The position numbers were made by a program, and so were the translations under genes. From contig NZ_LYWZ01000024.1 in assembly GCF_001661965.1 (NCBI RefSeq), positions 1 through 64,000 of the forward strand: 64,000 nucleotides of DNA, written 5' to 3'. Source of the stretch: Croceicoccus mobilis. GTDB lineage: Bacteria > Pseudomonadota > Alphaproteobacteria > Sphingomonadales > Sphingomonadaceae. Position 1 is the stretch's first letter. The number at the start of each line of letters is the position of its first letter. The notes under the pieces are model-generated. The model searched no databases, had not been told where the DNA came from, and worked only from the letters and a program-made list of their open reading frames with translations. Positions 31,966 to 41,095 of this stretch are shown here, one piece after another.

Positions 31966-31998
31966 GTGAAATGGTGCGGTTTTGCGCTCGCATTTCAC
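31966..31998. promoter_or_regulatory. Inverted repeat upstream of the mobilisation operon, operator or oriT candidate
   Basis: GTGAAATG at 31966-31973 and CATTTCAC at 31991-31998 are perfect 8-base arms with a 17-base spacer, which itself holds GCG and CGC. The site lies about 85 bases before the first mob-type gene, in an AT-richer stretch of 470 bases without genes (31882-32351). Relaxase recognition sites and MobC-type operators both look like this. No nick-site consensus could be assigned. Confidence 0.45.
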
Positions 31999-32176
31999 GA
32001 ACAATAGCGCGCCATCGGTTCGAAGAAACGAGGTTGAATTGCCGAACGTCTTGCGATTTTTCATTCGCGAAGCTTTCAGGCTCTTCCGAACGAAATCTCT
32101 ATTTTGGTTCGACCCGGGCCTCCTCGAAAGAAAAGGCAATTTCCCTTCGGAACCCTCTGATTTAGGCGCAATACCT

Positions 32177-32203
32177 CAAAAAGGGTCAGCGCTTCGCGCA
32201 CCC
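32177..32203 (-). terminator. Rho-independent terminator after the M50 peptidase gene
   Basis: On the minus strand GGGTGCGC and GCGCTGACCC form a stem with a two-base bulge and a GAA loop, followed at once by TTTTT. It lies about 150 bases after the stop of the peptidase gene. This is the usual shape of an intrinsic terminator. Confidence 0.65.
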
Positions 32204-32351
32204 TGTTTGATTGCTTTTTTGGCTTTTTGGTCTCTACTCGGCAGGCAGCGATCGGCGCTCCGGTAAGATCGCTTGGGGCGGCGCCGGCGGCGCCTTGGGT
32301 TAGATGACGGACAGGATCTGCAAATGCCGTGACCACTGCCGCTGACCGTAA

Positions 32352-33101
32352 TCAGATGCGCAACGGTGACCTGGCAATCCTGTCATTGCGAAATGCAAAC
32401 CTGAAGCTCCCAAAGAGCAGAGCGAGCGTGGTGGCGCTGATGATAGTTCCCCAAACCCAATGAGGCAGGAAAAGGACCTGCGCGATCGCGGCCGTGTCCG
32501 ACAACTGCCCGCTTGAAATGCCGTCGCTGCTGAACAGATAATCGAACTGCCGCCAAACGCTGATGCAGGCCTGCACCCCAAGGAACTGTATCGCGAACTG
32601 CTGGACGCGTGCAGGTGTCCGAATGGCAATCGTCAGAACGATCAAACCGAGAGCCGGCAGAACCAGCCACCCGGTCGCCGAGCGCACCCAGATAAATGTG
32701 CTGAGCAGGAGCGTCGCGCCAAGCAACAGCAGTGCGATCCTTGTCGTCTCGGCTGCTCGCGATGAAATGATGAGAAGCGAACCAGCAATTGCGGGACCAA
32801 GCGGACCGCTGGCGGAGATGATTGCATCGGCGATGCGGTAGCGGTCGACGTCGGAAAGAATTCGCGCATAGCCCGATCCGTTCGGGAAGATGACGAGATG
32901 ATCGAAGCGGGCTCCTGCCAGCAAGGCTACAAGCCCGTGACCCATCTCGTGAAACCATGTCGCGAGTATCGTAAAGGGATACAGGACAAGGCTGCCAAGC
33001 TGGGTTTGCCATGCAAGGACCGACACCAGCGATATGACCGCGAGGATGATGGCGCGCTGCTTGTGATCTTGATTGGCCGAGCGGCTTGCCATTGACCTCA
33101 T
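32352..33101 (-). CDS. M50B-type membrane metallopeptidase
   Basis: A 249-residue polytopic membrane protein. The zinc motif HExxH is present in TWFHEMGHGLVALLAGARFD, and the following GSGYARI and ISASGPLGPAIAGSLLI resemble the second core segment of M50B peptidases. Further helices include LLLLGATLLLSTFIWV. M50B members are often annotated only by motif; some may be site-2-type proteases that cut membrane proteins. It lies between the mobilisation operon and the relaxase gene, transcribed away from the relaxase. The start is uncertain by a few residues (MRSMASRS). Confidence 0.75.
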   Translation of the reverse strand: MRSMASRSANQDHKQRAIILAVISLVSVLAWQTQLGSLVLYPFTILATWFHEMGHGLVALLAGARFDHLVIFPNGSGYARILSDVDRYRIADAIISASGPLGPAIAGSLLIISSRAAETTRIALLLLGATLLLSTFIWVRSATGWLVLPALGLIVLTIAIRTPARVQQFAIQFLGVQACISVWRQFDYLFSSDGISSGQLSDTAAIAQVLFLPHWVWGTIISATTLALLFGSFRFAFRNDRIARSPLRI

Positions 33102-33284
33102 ATCCGTGAGTTTTTGATTCCATGCTTCGTGGTCTCGAAGTCACGTGCTCGATCGCCTGCACCTTGCTTCATAATTGGCCGCACAGCGCCGCGCAAATTG
33201 GCCGGTGGAAGTCGCTGACATGTGATCGCCCGCGTCGCGCCAGGTCCATTTCTCCGATTTGTCATCGCATCCTAAAATTGGAGT

Positions 33285-36200
33285 ATGACCAAACAGCAAA
33301 TCGAAGCCGAGCTGATCGCCGCGCGATCTAACCTGAAATCACTCACCGAGAAATCGGCGCGTATCATGAACGGCGATTTGATCGTCGGTAATGATGGCGA
33401 CGAACACAGGGTGCTGAACCACGATCAATCAGCAAGCGCCCGGCGCAGCCTTCGAGGCCCCGAGGCACTTGATCTGCCGATACGCACCGGACCGCCTGGC
33501 GATCACCATATCACCGGGCGAACCGGGGGAGGGCGTCCGGGCAGAATTCGGTTGCAGAGTTGGGGCGAAGAGAATGAACCCACAAAGCGAAACGAGGCCC
33601 GAATTCAGCCATCGAAGTTCCAGACGCCGATCGTAAGATCGCGTCGTCCCGCCAATGCGAATGGCGAGACCAGTTTCCATTTTTCGCATGAGGCCATCAG
33701 CAAAACTCGGCAGGATAAGATCTCTGCTCGCGGCGTCAGGAATCGACAGGGCGCTGCAAGCGATCACGTGCTTTATATCGAGCGCGAAGGGGCCGTGGCT
33801 ATCGATCCCAGCGAGGCCATCACAGGGGAACCGAACTCAATCGCCGCCAAGGAGGGCGCTGGAGGCCGAATGTCGGCTTATATCGAGCGCGAGGAAGCCG
33901 TGGCGCATGCGCCGGGTGGCGAAAGAGTCATCTTCTCGAATATCTCCGATGACCCAACCGAACGGAGCGATTTCTGGCGTCTTGTCGAAAAGACCGAACG
34001 CGAACCGTCGCCCGACATGATCACGATAAAGCCTGAAGGCCGTGAGCAGCATTCAAAGTTCTGGTCGGCGGTAGCTGCAGATTCGGATTGTCCTCCAAAG
34101 CTTAGCGAAGCGCTGCTGGAGGCCGAAGGCGACAAGTCGATCAATGTCCAGACTGGCGATAACAGGCAAGTCCGCAGCCTCATGAAACGATATGGATGGC
34201 GCCCGCCAGAGAAGCCTGCTGCCGGTGAAACAGACCATGAGGAGATGGCACGCAAGGCGCGCGATGAAGCTGCGGCGCGCGGCGCAGAGTTTGTGGACGG
34301 ACGCGGAGGGCGCATTCAGTATCGCGTGGTCGGCGAATTGCCGCATGACGTTCCACACGAAGCGCGCGTTCGAATACTGAAGGACTTTACCGCAGAATTC
34401 GAAGCGCGCAGCTTACCTTACGTCGCGGTCATGCATGCACCGGACCATACGAATGACGATCGCAACTGGCACTTTCATCTTGTCTATCATGATCGTCCGA
34501 GCAAACGATTTACCGGGCAAGCCGAGGATCATATCGTGCCGCTTAAAGATGGAGCGGGTAGCAAGTCGATCGCCCAGTCCAAGTTGAGAAAGGATGCCCT
34601 TGGCGATCCGGCCGTACAGGCTTGCATCGGCCAATGGGATTTCATGGTACCGTACGAATATCGCAAGCCGAGCGGGCGCCGCAAGGTCACCTATCCCTTC
34701 CAGCAACCGAAGGACCGTGACTGCAACAAGCGCGAGTTTATTCCCATGCTGCGCCGCCGACTTTCGCAGCTAACCAATCGGGAACTGGAAGCGGCGGGCT
34801 CCATCCGGCGTACCAATCCGCGCCGCTATACCGAGATCGGCATCCACAAGAGGAGTGATGCCCATCTCGGGACCAAGGCGTCCGCACTCGAAAGCGGCGG
34901 GATCGCAACCGAACAAGGAATCCGCAATGAGCTCAATCAATGGGAGTTCATTCTGCGCCAATGCCGAGACGAGGCCCGAGAGAACCAACTGCGGATCAGT
35001 GGACAGCTCAAACAGTGGCGTAATGACGTCGACGCATTGGGCCTCAATGCCGAGGAGTTGGCGCGCACGAAGGAAGCTCTCGATCGTTACGAAGTGTCCG
35101 CTCAGATTGCCGCCGAACATCACTTCATAGCACGGCTGATGGACGAGCAACTGGACCGGCTGCGTTCGCGCGCCGAAAAAGCCGCGAAGGCATCGAAGAA
35201 GCATTTGGAAGCAATCGATGCCGGGACGGCCAGCAAGCGCCAGCAGAAGGACCGGCAGCGCTATCAAGCCGATTTCGATAGTGCCGGCATCTATCTGGCC
35301 GGGCTGGAGCTCCTCATGCAGCGTGAAATAAAACAGATCGCAAACAGCAATGCCGTTGCAGCTCGGCACGATACGATCGCCAAGGCGGCGCAGGAGACGG
35401 TCACTGAGATTATCGCGCGGCAGCAAAGCCGCGCCGCGACAAATGACAATGGGGCGGAATCGCGTCAGTCGGAAGCGTCAGGGCCACCGGTAGTCAGTTC
35501 AATGACGCGTTCTGCAGCCGAAACCCCGCCGTCGCCGAAACTGAGCGACGAGGCGATCATACATTTGATGCGGACAAAGCTTCTGCGTCCTCAGATCGAT
35601 CGCGAAGACGATGCGGTACACGTCATATTCTCGCGTCAAGACTGCGCGCTATTTCGGCTTCCGAACCGATGGATCATCGCTGATCTGCGGACAACGGCGC
35701 GGGTGAAGGGGATATCGCGCTTCAACCAGCGCGCCTTCAAGCGCGTTCTGGAGTTTGTCGAGAAATGTCCGCAGAGAGTTGAGGCCCAGGATGGAAGCGT
35801 CTGCCTAGCGGCGGACGCCCCGGAGCAACTTGTCGAGTTTGCGCATAAGTTTCGGCGCGACGAGGAACTGCAGAGTGCAATGCGCCAAGCCGTCCAAATT
35901 TGCGCTGAGGAAGCCGACAGGCGGGCTCGCGCTGCAGCGTCGCAGCGTACCAGGCAGTTGCGCGAGCAGCTTATGTCCGAACGCCAGCCCGTGCGCCGGG
36001 CAGAGCCAAGTTCGAGACAAGAGCAGCTACCCAAACCGACACCAGCCTCACCACAAGAGGAACCCGTACAAACACCAACAAACGAGCAGATCGAACACGA
36101 AGGTGAGGGGGGTGAGCTGCCGCCAGAGCGCAAGAAATTGCAGGACTGGCGCAAGGCACATGAGAAGGGTGACGCGCATGCCGACCGTCTCGCCCTTTGC

Positions 36201-36344
36201 GTACGACAAGACAAGGCGGCAGCTGCTTTGGCCAAGGCAGAACTGCCAAAACCCATGCTCGCAGAGCTCGAATTGGGTGCACAGCGCCACTTTGAACAGC
36301 TGCAACGGGCAGCCTTTCAAAACGGTATGGGCATGGGCCGGTGA
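33285..36344 (+). CDS. MobA/MobL-type relaxase
   Basis: A 1019-residue relaxase. The metal-binding HxH of motif III is at residues 396-398 in HTNDDRNWHFHLVYHDRP. ERSDFWRLVEKTERE and YTEIGIHKRSDAHLGTKASA are typical of MobA/MobL proteins, with HLGTKA..LE..G as the domain end. About 120 residues precede the domain, and YIEREGAVA/YIEREEAVA occurs twice. The C-terminal half is a long helical region with LRPQIDREDDAVHVIFSRQD and a Pro/Gln-rich linker. No helicase or primase motif was seen. It should nick the transfer origin and pilot the strand. No type IV secretion genes are in the window, so the element is probably mobilisable rather than self-transmissible. Confidence 0.82.
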   Translation: MTKQQIEAELIAARSNLKSLTEKSARIMNGDLIVGNDGDEHRVLNHDQSASARRSLRGPEALDLPIRTGPPGDHHITGRTGGGRPGRIRLQSWGEENEPTKRNEARIQPSKFQTPIVRSRRPANANGETSFHFSHEAISKTRQDKISARGVRNRQGAASDHVLYIEREGAVAIDPSEAITGEPNSIAAKEGAGGRMSAYIEREEAVAHAPGGERVIFSNISDDPTERSDFWRLVEKTEREPSPDMITIKPEGREQHSKFWSAVAADSDCPPKLSEALLEAEGDKSINVQTGDNRQVRSLMKRYGWRPPEKPAAGETDHEEMARKARDEAAARGAEFVDGRGGRIQYRVVGELPHDVPHEARVRILKDFTAEFEARSLPYVAVMHAPDHTNDDRNWHFHLVYHDRPSKRFTGQAEDHIVPLKDGAGSKSIAQSKLRKDALGDPAVQACIGQWDFMVPYEYRKPSGRRKVTYPFQQPKDRDCNKREFIPMLRRRLSQLTNRELEAAGSIRRTNPRRYTEIGIHKRSDAHLGTKASALESGGIATEQGIRNELNQWEFILRQCRDEARENQLRISGQLKQWRNDVDALGLNAEELARTKEALDRYEVSAQIAAEHHFIARLMDEQLDRLRSRAEKAAKASKKHLEAIDAGTASKRQQKDRQRYQADFDSAGIYLAGLELLMQREIKQIANSNAVAARHDTIAKAAQETVTEIIARQQSRAATNDNGAESRQSEASGPPVVSSMTRSAAETPPSPKLSDEAIIHLMRTKLLRPQIDREDDAVHVIFSRQDCALFRLPNRWIIADLRTTARVKGISRFNQRAFKRVLEFVEKCPQRVEAQDGSVCLAADAPEQLVEFAHKFRRDEELQSAMRQAVQICAEEADRRARAAASQRTRQLREQLMSERQPVRRAEPSSRQEQLPKPTPASPQEEPVQTPTNEQIEHEGEGGELPPERKKLQDWRKAHEKGDAHADRLALCVRQDKAAAALAKAELPKPMLAELELGAQRHFEQLQRAAFQNGMGMGR

Positions 36345-36467
36345 ATCCAGAAATCCTCACGGGGTTAGGATGATATGAAACCGGAAGGGCAAGGGAAAAG
36401 AAGCTTAAACGGCTTCGCTCCCGCTCTCGCCGGTTTCGTTTCATCAACGAACCCACAGAGGTCATCC

Positions 36468-37340
36468 ATGACACAAGACAAGAATGCAGAACTCGTCCGC
36501 CAGCTCGAGGCGGGCGGGGACTACCGCGTATTGCGCAAAATCGCACTGCCACACGCTTTGGAGGATCGCAACCTGCCGGATGGAACCCGGCGGATCGCGA
36601 TCGTTGACGTCGAGACAACCGGCCTCGACCCTAAGACCGACGCCATCATCGAGTTCGCTATCATGACACTCGATATCGATTGGCCGAACGACAGCAAGGT
36701 GCTTTCAAACACCTTGCCGTTTGCCTGGCTTCAAGATCCCGGAAAGCCGATCCCACCGCGTGTAACGACTTTGACAGGGCTCACCGCCGAAATGGTGGTC
36801 GGCCTGCAAATCGACCGCCACGCCGCAGTCAAGCTGCTGAAGAGCGCGGATCTCATCGTCGCGCACAATGCGCGCTTCGACCGTGCGTTTGTTGAGGCGC
36901 GCTTCCCAGAAGTGAAGGGCCTGAAGTGGGCCTGCTCGTGTACCGAGATCGACTGGCTCGCCCATGGCTATGATGGCCGATCCCTGGGGCACCTGCTGCT
37001 GCAAGGCGGCTACTTCGCCAACACGCACCGCGCCGATGATGACGTCTGGTCGCTATTCCAACTACTGCGGCTCGAAGCACCCGGATCCGACGGCCGCAGC
37101 TTCCTCGATCTGCTGATCGAACGCAGCGAGATGGAGACGGTGCTTCTGAAAGCGCGCGGCGCGCGATTTAGCCTGAAAGACCAGCTGAAGGCCCGCGGCT
37201 ATCGCTGGAACCCGGACGAGAAGGTCTGGTGGACCGAATGCGATTATGCCGAGTACCTTTCTGAGAAAAGCTGGCTCCTTCGGAACGATGTGTTCGATTA
37301 CATCTCAGAAATGATCGACGCCTCGCGCCGTCACCTCTGA
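36468..37340 (+). CDS. DnaQ-like 3'-5' exonuclease (DEDDh)
   Basis: A 290-residue exonuclease. ExoI is IAIVDVETTGLDPKTDAIIE, ExoII is VAHNARFDRAFVEARFPEV and ExoIII is HRADDDVWSLFQLL with the DEDDh His. A C-terminal part (LKDQLKARGYRWNPDEKVWW) looks like the small donut/RG-repeat motif seen in some mobile-element exonucleases. ATG 36468 with GAGG upstream was chosen; an open frame runs 93 bases further up. Such proteins are common on plasmids and islands of this group. The gene follows the relaxase and ends in a strong terminator. Confidence 0.85.
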   Translation: MTQDKNAELVRQLEAGGDYRVLRKIALPHALEDRNLPDGTRRIAIVDVETTGLDPKTDAIIEFAIMTLDIDWPNDSKVLSNTLPFAWLQDPGKPIPPRVTTLTGLTAEMVVGLQIDRHAAVKLLKSADLIVAHNARFDRAFVEARFPEVKGLKWACSCTEIDWLAHGYDGRSLGHLLLQGGYFANTHRADDDVWSLFQLLRLEAPGSDGRSFLDLLIERSEMETVLLKARGARFSLKDQLKARGYRWNPDEKVWWTECDYAEYLSEKSWLLRNDVFDYISEMIDASRRHL

Positions 37341-37371
37341 TCCCCCCGCAATCCACCACACCACCCACGCG

Positions 37372-37399
37372 AAAAGGCCCGCCTCCGAGCGGGCTTTTT
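37372..37399 (+). terminator. Rho-independent terminator after the first exonuclease gene
   Basis: GCCCGC and GCGGGC form a perfect stem around CTCCGA, flanked by AAAA on the left and TTTTT on the right. The A-rich left side makes it potentially bidirectional. It ends 22 bases before the second exonuclease gene, which therefore needs its own promoter or read-through. Confidence 0.8.
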
Positions 37400-37421
37400 C
37401 GTATCGACGAAGGACGTATCA

Positions 37422-38195
37422 ATGACCCACTACAACAACCGCCGCCCCGCCGTCCGCAAGGACAAAGGCTGCCGCTATTTCCCTTCCACCAGCATCGTTG
37501 TTGCCGATTTCGAGTTCAAGCGGGACCGGGTGCGCCACGGTGCCTATGTCCATGCCAACGGCAGCTCGGCCTGCAAGAGCTTGCGCTGGCCGTTCAAGCA
37601 GATCGTTTGCGGGAGCTGGCTGACGCTCGAGTTCACACCTGGGGCCGAGAAACCCAAGATCAGCCATTTCGAAGGCCGCTGCCGACCGGATCATGACGAG
37701 GTGGCGATCGCCGAGCATTTCTTCGCCGAACTCGACAACCATCCTCATGCTATCCTCACGACCTGGGGTGGGGAATGCAGCGATGTTCCGGTCCTGCGCC
37801 GCATCGCGCATCAGCATGGCCTGATCCTGCCCTACCAGCTGCGCAAGTCACGGCCACAGCGTTCCGATCGCATCGATCTGTGCAATGAGATCGAATACAG
37901 CAGCCGGGTGCACCTTTCCGAATATGCGGCGGCACAAGACATTCCCGCCAAACCGGTACCGGGCAAAGAGGTCAATCGCCTGGTCGACGACCGCGACTGG
38001 GCTGCGGTCGAGGAGCAGTGCACGGCTGACGTGCTGACCACCGCGATCATCGCGGTTCGCCACTTTGCGTCGATCGAGATGATTGGTCAAACGGGCGCCG
38101 CATGCACCGATGCGATTGTCGATCGTTTCTGCGCGAGGCCTGAGACCGGTTTCGTCGCAAAGCTGCGGAAATGGCGGGAGGATTTGAAGGGATAA
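37422..38195 (+). CDS. PolB-like 3'-5' exonuclease domain protein
   Basis: A 257-residue DEDD-type nuclease. The first Asp/Glu pair is in IVVADFEFKRD, the second Asp is in TTWGGECSDVPVLRRIAHQH, and the third is in EQCTADVLTTAIIA. The spacing resembles the exonuclease domain of family B polymerases, but no polymerase is attached. It is the second exonuclease in tandem within the mobile region, and the two are not close paralogues. The role in element maintenance or defence is unknown. Confidence 0.75.
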   Translation: MTHYNNRRPAVRKDKGCRYFPSTSIVVADFEFKRDRVRHGAYVHANGSSACKSLRWPFKQIVCGSWLTLEFTPGAEKPKISHFEGRCRPDHDEVAIAEHFFAELDNHPHAILTTWGGECSDVPVLRRIAHQHGLILPYQLRKSRPQRSDRIDLCNEIEYSSRVHLSEYAAAQDIPAKPVPGKEVNRLVDDRDWAAVEEQCTADVLTTAIIAVRHFASIEMIGQTGAACTDAIVDRFCARPETGFVAKLRKWREDLKG

Positions 38196-38371
38196 GAAGC
38201 TCGCTCAAGCTGCCCTGCCGGACAATTCTGGCGGGGCAGCATCTTCTTAGATTGCGACTATCCGTCGCTGACGGCACTTGGGATATCAGTCCCAGACAGC
38301 TCTATAAGCGACCGAAACACATGCTGGCCGGCGGAGGAATGCATTGTCGATATCCGCAAGGCTGACAATTT

Positions 38372-39331
38372 TTGGCTAAAAACGATTGGCAGCAGCATCG
38401 CTGTGGATCCTATCACCAATGCCGGTTGATCAGCGCGGTCTATTACCAAGCCAGTTTGGCGCCAGAATGCGCGCCAAATCCTTACCGCGAAGCCCGCAAT
38501 GATGATATTGAAACCTACCTTTATTCCCGCGCCTTGCGCAATGCGCAGCAAGCCTTGGCTGACGGCGCGCCACTCAGCGAACATCTGATCCGGAAGGCGC
38601 ACCAGCAATTGCTATACTTCGGACGAGGCGCGCGAAAGCGCCCAGGCTCCTACAAGGTGGAACAGAATTATATCGGCGACAATCGGCGCGGGAAGATATT
38701 CTATGTTCCAATAGCCCCTGAGCAACTGGCCCCCGCCATGGCAGGGCTCGTGCAATTCATGAATGAAAGCAAGATGCGTCCCCTTATTCGGGCAGCACTG
38801 ACGCATGTGGAGTTTGAGGCACTCCATCCTTTCGAAGATGGCAATGGTCGGATCGGGCGCATGCTAATCACCCTGATGCTTTGGAATCTCGGAATCATCA
38901 GTCAGCCGAACTTCTTCGTCTCAGGATATTTCGAGACACATAAGGAAGAATATATCGAGAGAATGCGAGCCGTTTCCGCTTCGGGAGACTGGTCAGGATG
39001 GTGCATATTCTTTCTCGAGGCTATGCACGCTCAAGCCTCAGTCAATATCGAGACTGCCGATCAGATATTTGCCTTACATGGCGAAATGCGGGAGCGGTTC
39101 CGCGAGGCACTAAATTCTCAGTTCCACGATCAGGCCCTGGATTTCGTGTTTGCCAGTCCTGTCTTTCGCAATGACCGCTTTGTAGACCGGTCTGGCATCC
39201 CGGCATCGTCAGCTCGTGCCCTGTCTCGTAGGCTAGTCGAGGCTGGACTGCTTCGCACAATTGAACCGGCAGCCGGACGCCGCGCCGCCCTTTATGCTTT
39301 CGATCCCTTGCTCGATCTACTCAAGATATAG
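38372..39331 (+). CDS. Fic-domain protein with a short or damaged N-terminus
   Basis: A 319-residue protein from a TTG start. The Fic motif HPFEDGNGRIGR is complete, so AMP transfer (or another nucleotide transfer) is possible. A flap region (RGKIFYVPIAPEQLAPAM) precedes it and a winged-helix C-terminus (GIPASSARALSRRLVEAGLL) follows. Fic proteins of this class normally have an N-terminal inhibitory helix ([ST]xxxE[GN]); none is visible here, and the 170 bases upstream look like broken coding sequence. It is therefore either an unrestrained enzyme or a 5'-truncated gene. No Fic antitoxin lies beside it. Confidence 0.75.
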   Translation: MAKNDWQQHRCGSYHQCRLISAVYYQASLAPECAPNPYREARNDDIETYLYSRALRNAQQALADGAPLSEHLIRKAHQQLLYFGRGARKRPGSYKVEQNYIGDNRRGKIFYVPIAPEQLAPAMAGLVQFMNESKMRPLIRAALTHVEFEALHPFEDGNGRIGRMLITLMLWNLGIISQPNFFVSGYFETHKEEYIERMRAVSASGDWSGWCIFFLEAMHAQASVNIETADQIFALHGEMRERFREALNSQFHDQALDFVFASPVFRNDRFVDRSGIPASSARALSRRLVEAGLLRTIEPAAGRRAALYAFDPLLDLLKI

Positions 39332-39698
39332 GCGAAATTTGTATGGCAGCACTCCGCACAATGCGCTCCCACTGCTGCTAAAGCGCTTAGATTTCTAGCT
39401 TGGATCCTAGCCGGCTTCATGCGCCATTGCCTTCGCATGGTCCTTTCACTGCGATCGACTGCGTGACCTTGGAGAATGGACGATAGATGGTCGTAGGGAT
39501 AATGTTCAGCCAGCTCTCTATATCCAAGCAAGCCGGCGTCATGTTGAAAAGCGAGCCGACGTCTTCATGCTGCAAGAGGCAGTTTCGAACGCACGGCTCG
39601 GAAATCACCGTGACCAAGCAGAGCTACGACCGAAATTGTCGTAAGCCTGTTGGAAAAGGCAGCATCACTTCAAACGGCCACATCCGCGGCCAGCAGGG
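39332..39698. other. Gene-free interval after the Fic gene
   Basis: About 370 bases with no recognisable coding sequence, RNA gene or repeat. GC is lower than average. It probably holds the promoter of the following small membrane protein. Confidence 0.35.
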
Positions 39699-40187
39699 AT
39701 GGTGCCGATGTTGTCGTTTTTGCTTGCCATGATTGGCTTCTTCCTCATTCTCCGCCTTGCGACAGGATCTCTGCCAGCATTCGTTTTCGGCAAGCCCGTA
39801 TTGGGCGACCAGAAGACTGTTCGCACGAATTCCGATGGGAGCAGTGCTGTCGAAGATGCATTCGCGCATGCGCTCGCCTCTTGTCCGGAATTCGCCACGC
39901 CGCTGCTTGAAGCGAGAGCTCCATGCGAAATGCTGCTGGCCCGTGCGGCCGCGGGCGATCTGGATGCGATGACCCTTCAGATCGTCGAGCGTCTGCGCTG
40001 TCATATACCGGCTTTGGTCGCCGCACATTGCGCGGTCATCGAAAAAGCGCCCCCTCATTTACGTCGCAACGCAATGGCTGAGCTTGTCGAAGACTTGCGC
40101 AATATGGCTGTCATGGCCCGAGGTCGCCTCGACCTTCTCGCCGCGAAGCGCCGCCATGGCAGTTTGCATCAAGCGATCTGGCAATAG
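39699..40187 (+). CDS. Hypothetical protein with one N-terminal membrane helix
   Basis: A protein of 162 residues, or 159 if ATG 39708 with AGGG nine bases upstream is used. It starts with a membrane helix (MLSFLLAMIGFFLILRLATG) followed by a helical soluble part with ASCPEFATPLLEARAPCEML and VERLRCHIPALVAAHCAVIE. I do not recognise a family. It ends four bases before the nuclease-like gene, so the two were probably one operon. Confidence 0.5.
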   Translation: MVPMLSFLLAMIGFFLILRLATGSLPAFVFGKPVLGDQKTVRTNSDGSSAVEDAFAHALASCPEFATPLLEARAPCEMLLARAAAGDLDAMTLQIVERLRCHIPALVAAHCAVIEKAPPHLRRNAMAELVEDLRNMAVMARGRLDLLAAKRRHGSLHQAIWQ

Positions 40188-40191
40188 CCTG

Positions 40192-41036
40192 ATGGTCGGT
40201 CTTTCCAAATCCCGCATCGCCGCATTTGAGCAATGCCCGCGCCGCCTGTGGCTGCAGGTGCATCGCCGCGACCTTGCCGAATGGAACGAAGGCTCCGAAG
40301 CACTGTTCGCCATCGGTAACGAGGTGGGCGATGCGGCCTGCGCGCTGCATCCCGATGGCGTGATGATCGAGGCGGAGCCCGATCTGGCCGCCGCGCTGGA
40401 AACCACCGCGCGTTTGATCGCCGAAGACCATCCCGGTCCGCTGTTCGAAGCGACCTTCATGCACCGCGGTGTGCTTGTTCGCGTCGATGTGATGGAGCGC
40501 CTGCCGGTTGGTGGCTGGCATGTTGCCGAGGTGAAGAGTTCGACCACGCCGAAGGACTACCATGTGGGCGATCTGGCCACGCAGATCTGGGTGCTGCAAG
40601 GCTGCGGCATCGATGTGCGCTCGGCCGCAATTAGGCACGTGAACAACCGCTTTGTGCTGCAGGTACCGGGCGATCTGGACGGCTTACTGCACGATGCGGA
40701 CATGCTTGGCCAGCTGGGCGGGATCATCGCGGGGCGGGGCGCGGTGGTGCACGCAGCGCAGGCCATGCTGACCGGGGAAGAGCCGCAGACCGCACCCGGA
40801 GATCATTGTAGCAGGCCGCATGACTGCGAATTCGCCACCCATTGCCGCAAGGGAGAGCCGAAGCCGCCCGAGTGGCCGGTGTCGGTATTGCCGCGCGGGG
40901 CGGGAAATGCGTGGAAGGCGCGCGGCTTTGATTATTTGCTTGATGTTCCGGCGGACCGGCTGAGTGGGGTGAATGCCATCGTCCATGCCGCCACTTCGAG
41001 CGGCAAACCCTACCATGATCGCAAAGGCGCTGCGGC
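40192..41036 (+). pseudogene. PD-(D/E)XK nuclease (Cas4/DUF2779-like), cut off by an IS256 element
   Basis: The N-terminal 281 codons of a larger gene. SKSRIAAFEQCPRRLWLQVH and a later GDHCSRPHDCEFATHC supply Cys residues of a Cas4-type iron-sulfur cluster. The nuclease core is VLVRVDVME, then WHVAEVKSSTTPKDYHVGDL and ATQIWVLQ. DUF2779 proteins carry such a module followed by an RNase H-like part, which is missing here. The frame runs into the left end of the IS256 element at 41037, and its continuation is not found on the other side. It is therefore truncated by a deletion, not merely interrupted. Confidence 0.75.
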
Positions 41037-41070
41037 GGGGGACTGTCAGGAATTCCGTGTGTGGGCGGGC
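41037..41070 (+). repeat. Left inverted end of the IS256 element
   Basis: Thirty-four bases starting GGGGGACTGTCAGGAATTCC, identical in reverse complement to 42329-42362. A transposase would bind and cut here. Confidence 0.92.
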
Positions 41071-41095
41071 ATAATGGGTAAGAAGGAGTCCCACT

